A stretch of 33,260 nt of DNA from Spongiibacteraceae bacterium UBA5047. Its GTDB lineage: Bacteria > Pseudomonadota > Gammaproteobacteria > Pseudomonadales > Spongiibacteraceae. Location of the stretch: the NCBI GenBank assembly GCA_002415025.1, contig DIBR01000059.1:946-34205 (forward strand), given 5' to 3'. Each line of letters opens with the position of its first letter. Position 1 is the stretch's first letter. The notes below the pieces were generated by a model, which made no database searches, was not told where the DNA came from, and was given only the letters and a program-made list of their open reading frames with translations. Below, piece by piece: positions 1-6,850 of the stretch. Position numbers and translations under genes: made by a program.

Positions 1-245
1 CCGATATAGTCGGAGCCCTTGACAGTGTCGTACATGTGCCACTGCCACTGATCCTGAGGATCGGCACTGGCAATCGCACAGGTAATACCACCCTGGGCAG
101 ATACAGTGTGTGAGCGGGTCGGAAATACTTTTGAAATCACGGCCGTCTTGTAACCAGACTGGGCCAGCTGCAGTGCTGCGCGCATACCGGCGCCGCCACC
201 ACCGACGATAACGCCGTCGAAAGAAATGGTTCGAATATTAGTCAT
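1..245 (-). CDS. sdhA: Succinate dehydrogenase flavoprotein subunit SdhA, N-terminal fragment
   Basis: Catalytic flavoprotein of respiratory complex II, which oxidises succinate to fumarate at the cytoplasmic face of the inner membrane. Only the first 81 complete codons are in the window; the gene runs off the left edge. Visible are the Rossmann dinucleotide-binding glycines GGGGAG (residues 15-20) and the SHTVSAQGG motif, whose His46 corresponds to the histidine that binds FAD covalently in the family. The ATG at 245 follows the sdhD stop by three bases, and a GGAG ribosome site lies inside the sdhD end. Order sdhC-sdhD-sdhA is the normal operon order, so sdhB is expected outside the window. 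Identification is firm. Confidence 0.97.
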   Translation of the reverse strand, partial: MTNIRTISFDGVIVGGGGAGMRAALQLAQSGYKTAVISKVFPTRSHTVSAQGGITCAIASADPQDQWQWHMYDTVKGSDYI

Positions 246-248
246 TGA

Positions 249-614
249 TCAGCTCCACAGAATCCGCAAACCCCAGATGAGGTAGGTGAACAACACCGCC
301 GCACACACGGCCTGAAAGGCCAGGCGGATCACATTACCCTTGGCACCCATGAGGCGCTCGGTGAAATAGTCTGTGGATATTGCCCACATGCCGATCCAGC
401 CATGAGCTACCAGCGAGAGTAGCGCCGCGGTTGTCAGCACCTGCATGCAAATGCCGTCAAAAAATGCTTTCCAGCTCTCATAGCTCAGCTCACCACCACA
501 GGCCAGTTTGACCACCATCGTGATTGCGAAAACCAGCAAAATGACGCCGCTGACCCGTTGCACCAGCCAGTCGGACAGGCCGCTGCGTCCGAAACTTGTA
601 ACCGCCCTTACCAT
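249..614 (-). CDS. sdhD: Succinate dehydrogenase membrane anchor subunit SdhD
   Basis: Small integral membrane subunit of complex II that, with SdhC, holds haem b and forms the ubiquinone site. The 121-residue product has three hydrophobic segments (about 21-40, 57-77 and 92-119). The motif HGWIGMW (His71) and TDY (Asp82, Tyr83) match the E. coli SdhD positions for the haem-side histidine and the quinone-site tyrosine. A longer open frame extends upstream to 806, but that part is the shadow of sdhC. The ATG at 614 overlaps the sdhC stop in ATGGTAA, a typical coupled start, and gives the normal family length. Confidence 0.95.
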   Translation of the reverse strand: MVRAVTSFGRSGLSDWLVQRVSGVILLVFAITMVVKLACGGELSYESWKAFFDGICMQVLTTAALLSLVAHGWIGMWAISTDYFTERLMGAKGNVIRLAFQAVCAAVLFTYLIWGLRILWS

Positions 615-982
615 ATCCACAACCCCGCAATAACAATCAGCAGCCCGGACACAACAAACACCAGTTGCGCACCACGTATGCCGCCTTCCATGGTCTCGCC
701 GATGCCGGCGTCCATAATCAGGTGCTTGACGCCTGCTACCGAGTGGTAGATAACGCCGGACAGCGTTCCCCACACCAGCAGTTTCCCTATAAAGGAATTG
801 AGGCACTCTTGCGCAGCGGCAAAGCCTTCCGGCCCACTGAGACTTTGCCCCAGCAAGGCAAACAGAATGGCAACGGCGAAGAAAATGAAAGCCCCACTTG
901 CACGATGCAAAATGGAGGCAATAGCGGTGATGGGCAGGGCCATCGTACCGATATCCAGGTTTACGGGTCGTTTATCGTTCAC
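608..982 (-). CDS. sdhC: Succinate dehydrogenase cytochrome b556 subunit SdhC
   Basis: First gene of the sdh operon, encoding the 124-residue cytochrome b subunit. The N-terminus KRPVNLD and SILHRASG are family signatures; Ser23 and Arg27 match the E. coli quinone-site residues Ser27 and Arg31. His87 in VKHLIMD is the predicted axial haem ligand. Three membrane segments are visible (about 27-47, 63-84, 105-123). The start is GTG at 982; no better ATG exists and the resulting N-terminus matches the family. The Shine-Dalgarno sequence is poor. The gene ends inside sdhD by seven bases. Confidence 0.95.
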   Translation of the reverse strand: MNDKRPVNLDIGTMALPITAIASILHRASGAFIFFAVAILFALLGQSLSGPEGFAAAQECLNSFIGKLLVWGTLSGVIYHSVAGVKHLIMDAGIGETMEGGIRGAQLVFVVSGLLIVIAGLWIW

Positions 983-1081
983 GGTTAATTCACACTTTTT
1001 CTGGCCTGACTAGCGCAGGCGATTCAAAGGATGTGGAGCATAACTGTATTCCGGCATAACCCGTTAAACGGGCCGCACTAG

Positions 1082-1095
1082 CACTATATATAGTG
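1082..1095. promoter_or_regulatory. Perfect 14-base AT-rich palindrome in the sdhC leader
   Basis: CACTATATATAGTG is a perfect palindrome in the 5' untranslated region of sdhC, about 25-38 bases downstream of the start predicted from the promoter at 1126-1154. It could be a binding site for a dimeric regulator or a small leader hairpin. No regulator can be named from sequence alone. Confidence 0.45.
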
Positions 1096-1125
1096 TGAAT
1101 ACTGTGCATACTGGAAACGCCGCGC

Positions 1126-1154
1126 ATTATAGGGCCATCAAAGAGCAATTACAA
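1126..1154 (-). promoter_or_regulatory. Predicted sigma-70 promoter of sdhCDAB
   Basis: On the minus strand TTGTAA (1154-1149) is followed after 17 bases by a perfect TATAAT (1131-1126). Transcription would start near 1120 and leave a leader of about 138 bases before the GTG of sdhC. The spacing is ideal and the -10 matches consensus at all six positions; the -35 matches four of six. Confidence 0.65.
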
Positions 1155-1180
1155 ACCGCTTTAGGCCGCTTCAAAGCGGT
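1155..1180. promoter_or_regulatory. Inverted repeat upstream of the sdh promoter
   Basis: ACCGCTTT (1155-1162) and AAAGCGGT (1173-1180) form an eight-base perfect stem around a ten-base loop. It abuts the -35 element of the predicted sdhC promoter and is followed by an A8 run and a T6 run (1183-1197). Position suits an activator or repressor site. It is not a good terminator, because no U tract follows the stem directly on either strand. Confidence 0.4.
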
Positions 1181-1293
1181 GCAAAAAAAAGTTTTTTCAA
1201 GCGCTTAGCGACTTTTCCGCACCAAAATATTGCCGCAAATCGACGCACTGTTCCGGCGTTTGCCTCATTTCAATGCAATACGCCAACTATGCG

Positions 1294-1349
1294 GCGAAAA
1301 TGCCTAATATTTAACCGATTTTCGCGACCTGTAACGATAAAACGCGAAA
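1294..1349. promoter_or_regulatory. Three alternating copies of a GCGAAAA/TTTTCGC motif upstream of gltA
   Basis: GCGAAAAT (1294-1301), ATTTTCGCG (1318-1326) and CGCGAAAG (1343-1350) alternate in orientation and end 10 bases before the gltA -35 element. The first pair forms an eight-base inverted repeat and the second a seven-base one. The layout resembles a multi-site operator in the shared sdh/gltA control region. The binding protein is unknown. Confidence 0.4.
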
Positions 1350-1359
1350 GTTTGCAACG

Positions 1360-1387
1360 TTGACAAAACATTTCGAGGCTCTATATT
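1360..1387 (+). promoter_or_regulatory. Predicted sigma-70 promoter of gltA
   Basis: TTGACA (1360-1365, perfect -35) is followed after 16 bases by TATATT (1382-1387). Transcription would begin near 1394, giving a leader of about 100 bases. An AGGAG ribosome site lies at 1483-1487, nine bases before the ATG. Confidence 0.7.
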
Positions 1388-1496
1388 TGTCGCTCCGGCT
1401 AGAGTCCGATTCCATATACAAGTTGCCTTTCAGCGCAAATCGAAATGCCAGGAACAGGACGCTACGTTCAAAAGACAGTAACAGGAGCTCGTCGTA

Positions 1497-2777
1497 ATGA
1501 GTGACAAGAAAGCCAGTCTGACGATTGATGGCAAAACCATCGACCTGAACGTGTATTCAGGTACTATCGGCCCAGACGTGATTGAAGTAAGTGCATTGAC
1601 GGGCGAAGGATATTTCACCTATGACCCAGGCTTTGTATCCACAGCAGCCTGCGAGTCCAAGATAACTTATATCGATGGCGGCAAAGGCGTTTTGCTGCAT
1701 CGTGGCTACCCTATCGAGCAGCTGGCCGAAAGCTCTGATTTTCTGGAAACCTGCTACCTCCTTCTGTACGGCGAACTCCCCAGCAAAACTGAAAAAGAAG
1801 CTTTCACCAAAAATGTGGGTATGCACACCATGGTGAACGACCAGATGAGCACCTTCTTCAAGGGCTTTCGTCGCGACGCTCACCCTATGGCCATTATGTG
1901 TGGCGTGGTGGGTGCACTATCTGCCTTCTACCACGATTCACTGGACATCAGCGACGAGCACCACCGCGAAATATCAGCCATTCGCCTGATGGCGAAAATG
2001 CCAACACTGGCGGCCATGACGTACAAGTACACCATTGGCCAGCCCTTTATGTACCCGCGCAACGACCTTAACTACGCGGAGAACTTCCTGTACATGATGT
2101 TCGGCAACCCCTGCGAGGAGTACAAGGTCAACCCGATTCTGGCAAAGGCCATGGATACCATCTTCCTGCTCCACGCCGACCACGAACAAAACGCTTCAAC
2201 GTCAACTGTGCGTCTGGCAGGCTCCACCGGCGCCAATCCCTTTGCCTGTATTTCTGCCGGCATTGCAGCGCTCTGGGGACCGTCACATGGCGGCGCCAAT
2301 GAAGCGGTACTGGAAATGCTGAACGAAATCGGCGACGAGTCACGCGTAGATGAGTGCGTTGCCCGCGCCAAGGACAAAAATGACCCCTTCCGGCTGATGG
2401 GTTTCGGCCATCGCGTCTACAAAAACTTTGACCCCCGCGCCAAAGTTATGAAGAAGGTTGCCGACGAAGTACTGGGCGAGCTTGGTATTGAAGATCCCCT
2501 GCTGAAAATCGCGACTCGCCTGGAGCAAATCGCACTGGAAGACAGCTACTTCATCGAGAAAAAACTCTACCCGAACGTCGACTTCTACTCAGGCATTATC
2601 CTCAAAGCGCTGGGCATTCCGACATCCATGTTCACCGTAATCTTCGCCCTGGGCCGCACACCCGGCTGGATTGCACACTGGAACGAAATGCACGAGGACA
2701 ATTCACGAATTGGTCGTCCGCGTCAGCTCTACAAAGGCCCGGCTCAACGCGACTTTGTTGCTGTAGACAAGCGCTGA
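1497..2777 (+). CDS. gltA: Citrate synthase (type II, hexameric family)
   Basis: Condenses acetyl-CoA and oxaloacetate to citrate, the entry step of the TCA cycle, in the cytoplasm. The 426-residue product has the family length. The catalytic triad sits at the same numbers as in E. coli: His264 in GPSHGGANEA, His305 in FGHRVYKN and Asp362 in YPNVDFYSG. The N-terminal 50 residues form the extra domain that marks the NADH-regulated type II enzymes of Gram-negative bacteria. A strong promoter and AGGAG ribosome site precede the ATG. Divergent transcription from sdhC is the common gammaproteobacterial arrangement and places two TCA functions under one control region. Confidence 0.98.
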   Translation: MSDKKASLTIDGKTIDLNVYSGTIGPDVIEVSALTGEGYFTYDPGFVSTAACESKITYIDGGKGVLLHRGYPIEQLAESSDFLETCYLLLYGELPSKTEKEAFTKNVGMHTMVNDQMSTFFKGFRRDAHPMAIMCGVVGALSAFYHDSLDISDEHHREISAIRLMAKMPTLAAMTYKYTIGQPFMYPRNDLNYAENFLYMMFGNPCEEYKVNPILAKAMDTIFLLHADHEQNASTSTVRLAGSTGANPFACISAGIAALWGPSHGGANEAVLEMLNEIGDESRVDECVARAKDKNDPFRLMGFGHRVYKNFDPRAKVMKKVADEVLGELGIEDPLLKIATRLEQIALEDSYFIEKKLYPNVDFYSGIILKALGIPTSMFTVIFALGRTPGWIAHWNEMHEDNSRIGRPRQLYKGPAQRDFVAVDKR

Positions 2778-2786
2778 GCTGATTAA

Positions 2787-2832
2787 CTCCCGCCGCCAAG
2801 CCCTCACCATGGTGAGGGCTTGGCGGCGGGAG
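2787..2832. terminator. Perfect 46-base palindrome between convergent genes
   Basis: Bases 2787-2809 are exactly the reverse complement of 2810-2832, with no spacer; the arms begin CTCCCGCCGCC and meet at CCATGG. It lies ten bases after the gltA stop and fourteen before the end of the convergent lipoprotein gene. As RNA it folds into a very stable GC-rich hairpin from either strand, so a bidirectional terminator is likely. Neither side has a proper U tract (GTTCGC on the plus strand, TTAATC on the minus strand), which is unusual for an intrinsic terminator. Confidence 0.7.
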
Positions 2833-2845
2833 GTTCGCTACAAGA

Positions 2846-3382
2846 CTATTTCAGCGGAACAACAATCCCCACTTCACCGCCGTCCACGTTCTCAATCCGC
2901 TTTTCCGCCGTAGGCTCGTCTATCATATAGAGCTTGCCCTTTAGCTTTACAGATTCTTTCTTTTCCTTTGTGGACTTAAAATAGTTTGGCCCTTTGTCGC
3001 TGTCGGCAAACAGGTGGTCCACCTTCTCCTTTCCCTCTTCCGGCAAGGCAAGATTCAGCCTGAGTATTTCGCCACTGGCGGTTTTCGCCTCCAGCTCATC
3101 ACCGGATTCCAGCCACGCCGGCTCGCTGCCCGCAGAGCGGCCCGCCGGCTCACCTGCGGCCGAGTAACTGGCTTGCTGCACTGAACCGCCTGACGGCGAA
3201 GTCTGCGCGCCAGCCGGCGCTGCAGCGCCCCCCACTGACGGAGCGGCAGCACTGTCTATCGATGTGACATCTGTAGGGTCATCCGCCACGGTAGCGGGGT
3301 CGGCCGGAGGTGACTGCTTTACACAACCGGCAAGGAAAACGACTGACAACACAACGACAATCAAACTTCTATTCAAGACCAT
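2846..3382 (-). CDS. Predicted lipoprotein of unknown function
   Basis: The 178-residue product begins with a signal peptide ending in the lipobox LAGC, with Cys20 as the predicted lipidated residue, so it should be anchored to a membrane on the periplasmic side. Residues 21-85 are rich in Ala, Pro, Ser and Gly and look like a flexible tether. The C-terminal part (about 88-178) is charged, with a lysine-rich stretch near 135-150, and looks folded. No known domain was recognised. The ATG at 3382 lies inside the last codons of the upstream SnoaL-like gene (ten-base overlap), so the two are probably cotranslated. The lipobox is clear; function is unknown. Confidence 0.75.
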   Translation of the reverse strand: MVLNRSLIVVVLSVVFLAGCVKQSPPADPATVADDPTDVTSIDSAAAPSVGGAAAPAGAQTSPSGGSVQQASYSAAGEPAGRSAGSEPAWLESGDELEAKTASGEILRLNLALPEEGKEKVDHLFADSDKGPNYFKSTKEKKESVKLKGKLYMIDEPTAEKRIENVDGGEVGIVVPLK

Positions 3383-3789
3383 TCTTTCATCCAGGACACA
3401 GACAAGCGGCGCCGGTTAATACGCCATATTTCGCCTGCTTTGCTAAGTTCATCGTGATAGCAGCAACCCACCAATACGGTTGCAGTGCTGCTGTGCAGCG
3501 GATTAAAACATTCTGTGCGGCTCTTTGCTGTAGCGCCATCGACCTCGATCACAAAATTACCAAGAAGGTGCTGCCACGTATCAAACTTGGACATTGCCTC
3601 ACCCAACCAGTTCACCAATTCAACCGGATTTCCCTCTATGCCTCCGGCTGCGCTGTAATCAAGCTCGGCGTTTTCGCTGAACACCTCCGTCAGCAAGCGC
3701 TCTGGCTGGAAGGAGTCCAATGCATTGGCGTAGGCCGTCAGCACTTGCCTGATCGAGTCGCGTTCCAGCAGGTCTTCTATTTTGCTCAT
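3373..3789 (-). CDS. SnoaL/NTF2-like fold protein
   Basis: 138 residues resembling the SnoaL-like branch of the NTF2-like superfamily: an N-terminal helix with the typical pattern IRQVLTAYANALD, then FSENAELDYSAAGG, a central GNFVIEVDG strand and a C-terminal strand ending RRRLSVSWMKEW. Members are small alpha+beta cone proteins, some acting as hydratases or isomerases on polycyclic substrates, many uncharacterised. The divergent neighbour is an SDR dehydrogenase of the hydroxysteroid-like type, a pairing seen in catabolic clusters, so a lipid or sterol-like substrate is possible but unproven. The Shine-Dalgarno sequence before the ATG is weak. Confidence 0.75.
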   Translation of the reverse strand: MSKIEDLLERDSIRQVLTAYANALDSFQPERLLTEVFSENAELDYSAAGGIEGNPVELVNWLGEAMSKFDTWQHLLGNFVIEVDGATAKSRTECFNPLHSSTATVLVGCCYHDELSKAGEIWRINRRRLSVSWMKEWS

Positions 3790-3874
3790 GGGTTACCGCC
3801 CCTTTTTGAACTGCCGGCTAAAAGTTTGTGCCGGTGGTTGATCCCATTTCATCACAGCGATTAAATGGCTGCAC

Positions 3875-3930
3875 TTTTACTGGCGAGAATACTGGTGCGT
3901 ACTTTACAGGCGCCAATTTTACAGGAGAAA
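3875..3930 (+). repeat. Three imperfect TTTTACWGG repeats in the SDR leader
   Basis: Short direct repeats TTTTACTGGCGAGAA (3875-3889), CTTTACAGGCGCCAA (3902-3916) and TTTTACAGGAGAAAA (3917-3931) precede the SDR start. The last contains the likely ribosome site AGGAG (3923-3927). Offsets are 27 and 15 bases, both multiples of three, and the frame is open into the SDR gene. Confidence 0.5.
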
Positions 3931-3935
3931 ACTTG

Positions 3936-4709
3936 ATGGGACGACTAAGTGGAAAGGTAGCCATAGTCACTGGCGGCGCACGCGGCATGGGTGAAACCAC
4001 AGCCCGGCTCTTTGCTGACGAAGGCGCAAAAGTTGTTATTGCCGACGTGCTCGACAAGGAAGGCGAAGCCGTTGCCGCCTCCATAGGTGAAAACGCACGC
4101 TATATCCACGTCGACGTCAGTCAGGAAAATGACTGGCAAAGCGCGGTGAACCTGGCCACTTCATTGGGCAGCTATCAAATATTGGTCAACAACGCCGCCA
4201 TCCTGTATGCCGCCGCCATCACCGAAGCGACACCCGACGACTACATGCGGATTATTCGCGTAAACCAGCTCGGCCCTTATATCGGCATGCGCGAATCCTT
4301 TGCTGCCATGAAAGCGGCTGGCGGCGGCTCTATCATCAACATTTCCTCAATTGATGGGCTGCAGTCCAAAAATGGACTAAGCGCGTATTCATCAAGCAAG
4401 TGGGCACTACGCGGCCTGAGCAAGTCGGCGGCAATTGAATTTGGTCCTCACAATATCCGGGTAAACACCGTTCACCCCGGCGGCGTTTTCACTGCCATGC
4501 ATAGCGCAGGCGACAAAACCGAGCCCGGTGACGAAGACAATGCCTTTTACACCCAACACCCACTGCCGCGCGTAGGCCTGCCGATAGAAATCGCCAAAAT
4601 GTCTCTGTATCTCGCTTCAGACGACAGCAGCTATTCCACCGGCGCCGAGTTTATTGTCGACGGTGGCTGGAGTGCCGGTATGCGCCTGGACTTGCTGCCC
4701 AGCTCTTGA
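3936..4709 (+). CDS. Short-chain dehydrogenase/reductase, hydroxysteroid dehydrogenase-like
   Basis: A classical SDR of 257 residues that should use NAD(P)(H) to interconvert an alcohol and a ketone in the cytoplasm. Visible motifs are TGGARGMG (12-19) for the cofactor, NNAA (85-88), Asn110, and the catalytic Ser138, Tyr151 and Lys155 (YSSSK). Asp37 at the end of the second beta strand favours NAD. The C-terminal ASDDSSYSTGAEFIVDGGW is typical of the family. The ATG at 3936 has AGGAG eight bases upstream; the frame is open further back to a GTG at 3828, but the shorter start gives the normal length. The closest recognisable types are 3-alpha/20-beta hydroxysteroid dehydrogenases; the true substrate is unknown. 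Confidence 0.9.
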   Translation: MGRLSGKVAIVTGGARGMGETTARLFADEGAKVVIADVLDKEGEAVAASIGENARYIHVDVSQENDWQSAVNLATSLGSYQILVNNAAILYAAAITEATPDDYMRIIRVNQLGPYIGMRESFAAMKAAGGGSIINISSIDGLQSKNGLSAYSSSKWALRGLSKSAAIEFGPHNIRVNTVHPGGVFTAMHSAGDKTEPGDEDNAFYTQHPLPRVGLPIEIAKMSLYLASDDSSYSTGAEFIVDGGWSAGMRLDLLPSS

Positions 4710-4742
4710 ATCCGGCGTCCTTCGGCAACCGAGGGGCAATAA

Positions 4743-4777
4743 AAAAGGCTGGAGATCGCACAGATCGCCAGCCTTTT
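4743..4777. terminator. Bidirectional intrinsic terminator
   Basis: AAAAGGCTGG (4743-4752) pairs with CCAGCCTTTT (4768-4777) around a 15-base loop. It has an A run on the left and a T run on the right, so it can stop the SDR transcript and the convergent zinc-ribbon transcript alike. Confidence 0.85.
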
Positions 4778-4795
4778 CCTGTCAAATGGTGCTCG

Positions 4796-5002
4796 CTAGA
4801 GGCTTTCGTCCTCGCCGATGTAATCAATACGCGGGTAAGCAACCCATTTAAACATCTGTTCGTGGCCGCAAATCATGCATTTATGCGGGGTTTCTCCGGT
4901 TTTCGGGTTCATGTCGCCGGATTTTTCCACCATGCCGTGGGAGCATTTATCGCAGATATAATTCACCTCGACGGTTTGCACCTTGCGCTTGATTTCGCCC
5001 AC
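4796..5002 (-). CDS. Small zinc-ribbon protein of unknown function
   Basis: A 68-residue protein with two CxxC pairs, CDKC (Cys17, Cys20) and CMIC (Cys42, Cys45), spaced as in a zinc ribbon; the second continues as GHEQMFK, a common ribbon ending. The rest is hydrophilic. No named family was recognised. It lies 25 bases downstream of the membrane coiled-coil gene on the same strand and may share its transcript. It could bind nucleic acid or act as a small accessory protein; the sequence does not decide. Confidence 0.7.
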   Translation of the reverse strand: MGEIKRKVQTVEVNYICDKCSHGMVEKSGDMNPKTGETPHKCMICGHEQMFKWVAYPRIDYIGEDESL

Positions 5003-5027
5003 TCACGTTCTCCTGTCAGTTTTATCT

Positions 5028-5366
5028 CTAGTCAGCACCGGAATCCGGCTTGGCCGATCGTTCACGTAAGGATTTCTCCGCCTTGCGCAATTCCATTTCC
5101 AGCGCATCGAGCATACTGTTCCAGCCCGCTACCAAAGCTTCACTAGCGCCTTCAACCATGGCGCCCACGTCGTTGCTGCGCAATTCCGCCAATTCGCTTT
5201 CAAGCCGTGCGTTGTCTTCGCGGGCCGCTTCCAGCTCCGTTCGCAGCGTCGCCAGTTCCTGAGCCATATCCCGCTGAAAGGTCTGGTTGCTGCGCAGCTG
5301 GTAAATTTGCAAGCTCACGACGGCAGCCATTACCAGGCACATCAAAACACTTAACCATCGATTCAT
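5028..5366 (-). CDS. Small membrane-anchored coiled-coil protein
   Basis: 112 residues starting MNRWLSVLM. One hydrophobic segment (about 4-20) anchors the N-terminus in the membrane, followed by a charged coiled coil (about 32-64, repeated Glu, Leu, Arg and Ala) and a second helical stretch (about 84-105) of basic and acidic residues. A TTG start at 5393 would add nine residues; the ATG at 5366 is preferred because a GAGAG site lies just upstream. No family was recognised. It diverges from cinA across a 140-base gap that must hold both promoters. Confidence 0.65.
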   Translation of the reverse strand: MNRWLSVLMCLVMAAVVSLQIYQLRSNQTFQRDMAQELATLRTELEAAREDNARLESELAELRSNDVGAMVEGASEALVAGWNSMLDALEMELRKAEKSLRERSAKPDSGAD

Positions 5367-5506
5367 AAACGTCTCTCGCCCTCGCTTCGGCAATTGTATT
5401 TAGCGTACAAGCGCACTACTATTTTCACAATCACTTTTCTTGCAACCGTCACTTTCCCACAAAAAGAGTGCCGGAATTACATCCCTCAGCGCCCAGACGG
5501 AATTCG

Positions 5507-6775
5507 ATGAAAATACAACTATTGTTAACCGGCAACGAACTGATGGCGGGCGATATCGTCGATTCCAACTCATCGATGATGGCAGACTTCCTCGGCCAGC
5601 ACGGCTGGCGCATAGAGCGCAAAGTAACGGTGGGCGACGACATTGAGCTGCTCGTATCAGAGATAAAGACACAGAGTGAAAGCGCCGACGTACTCATTAT
5701 CAACGGCGGTCTCGGGCCCACGGTCGACGATCTCACGGCACAAGCCCTCGCACTAGCCGCCGGAACGCGATTAGCCGAACATCCCGGCGCAATAGCCCAC
5801 CTCAACCACTGGTGTGAGCGGCGCAACTTTGTACTTAATCAGGCAAACCTGAAGCAGGCAGTACTACCCGAAGGTTGCGGCATACTTGCCAACGAATCCG
5901 GCAGCGCTGTGGGTATCCATATGGTGATAAATAACTGCCAGATCTTCGCAACGCCCGGCGTACCCTCTGAACTCAGAGCCATGTTTCGCCATGAAGTTTT
6001 GCCCAAACTACAAAGCGATTTCAGCTCCGACAGCATCGAGACCCGGCGCCTTCTCGTTTTTGGTCGTGGCGAATCCACTTTGCAGGAGTTGATAAGCGCG
6101 CAGTATCCCGACTGGCCGGTTGCTATCGACCTCGGATTTCGCGCTTCCATGCCGGCACTTGAGGTTAAGCTTACCGCCAGCGGCGACGACACGGCCCTTC
6201 TCGACGAGTGGCAGCAACGCTTGATTGACGATATTTTCCAGGACACCTACGTCGGCAACGCCCCTTCGTCGCTCGCACAGGCGACCGTCGACGCGCTATA
6301 CGGCGAGCAGCTCCGCCTCGCCAGCGCCGAGTCTTGTACCGGCGGCATGATTGCCAGCCAGATCACTGACATCCCCGGCGCATCGCAAGTATTTGAAGCA
6401 GGCTGGGTAACCTATTCCAATGCAATGAAAACCGCCTTGCTGGGAATCGACAACGAGCTGTTGAGCAGCGTTGGCGCTGTGAGCCGCGAAGTGGCGGAGG
6501 CCATGGCCGAATCTGCCCGTCAACACAGTGGCGCCGATATCGCGATTTCAGTAACAGGCATTGCCGGCCCGGACGGCGGTACAGACAGCAAACCGGTCGG
6601 CACTGTCTGGATAGCGCTGACCTTGCCGGGCGACACCCACAGCTACGCCTTGCACCTGCCCTACGGACGCAGTTTTTTCCGCACGTGGGTGAGCGCGATA
6701 TGTCTGGACCTGGTGCGCCGTGCTGCGCTGGGTTATACCCTGGAGCCGGCGTACCTGAATAGACATCGGGCTTAG
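5507..6775 (+). CDS. cinA: CinA: nicotinamide-nucleotide amidohydrolase with N-terminal MoCF/COG1058 domain
   Basis: Full-length two-domain CinA of 422 residues. The N-terminal part (about 1-165) is the molybdopterin-binding-like domain with the signature GGLGPTVDDLT (67-77); in characterised homologues it has ADP-ribose pyrophosphatase activity. The C-terminal part (about 255-415) is the PncC-type deamidase domain, with AESCTGG (274-280) and VTGIAGPDGG; it hydrolyses NMN to nicotinate mononucleotide in pyridine nucleotide recycling. Despite the name, a role in competence is not implied here. An in-frame GTG lies upstream at 5468, but MKIQLLLTGNELM is the conserved start. The ribosome site is weak. 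No recA or recX follows; the gene runs into a REP cluster. Confidence 0.93.
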   Translation: MKIQLLLTGNELMAGDIVDSNSSMMADFLGQHGWRIERKVTVGDDIELLVSEIKTQSESADVLIINGGLGPTVDDLTAQALALAAGTRLAEHPGAIAHLNHWCERRNFVLNQANLKQAVLPEGCGILANESGSAVGIHMVINNCQIFATPGVPSELRAMFRHEVLPKLQSDFSSDSIETRRLLVFGRGESTLQELISAQYPDWPVAIDLGFRASMPALEVKLTASGDDTALLDEWQQRLIDDIFQDTYVGNAPSSLAQATVDALYGEQLRLASAESCTGGMIASQITDIPGASQVFEAGWVTYSNAMKTALLGIDNELLSSVGAVSREVAEAMAESARQHSGADIAISVTGIAGPDGGTDSKPVGTVWIALTLPGDTHSYALHLPYGRSFFRTWVSAICLDLVRRAALGYTLEPAYLNRHRA

Positions 6776-6850
6776 GTCGGGCTACTGCGAAAGCGCATTG
6801 CTTTACTAAGCACTACCCTGCAGTTACTGATGCCCAACCACAATTATCCC

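Noticed and set aside
249..806. 185-residue version of SdhD
   Set aside because: The extra N-terminal 64 residues are an out-of-frame reading of sdhC; the ATG at 614 gives the conserved protein.
665..1013. Plus-strand frames opposite sdhC
   Set aside because: Antisense to conserved sdhC; the products have no motif.
1155..1197. Intrinsic terminator upstream of sdhC
   Set aside because: The T run begins 11 bases after the stem and no gene ends there.
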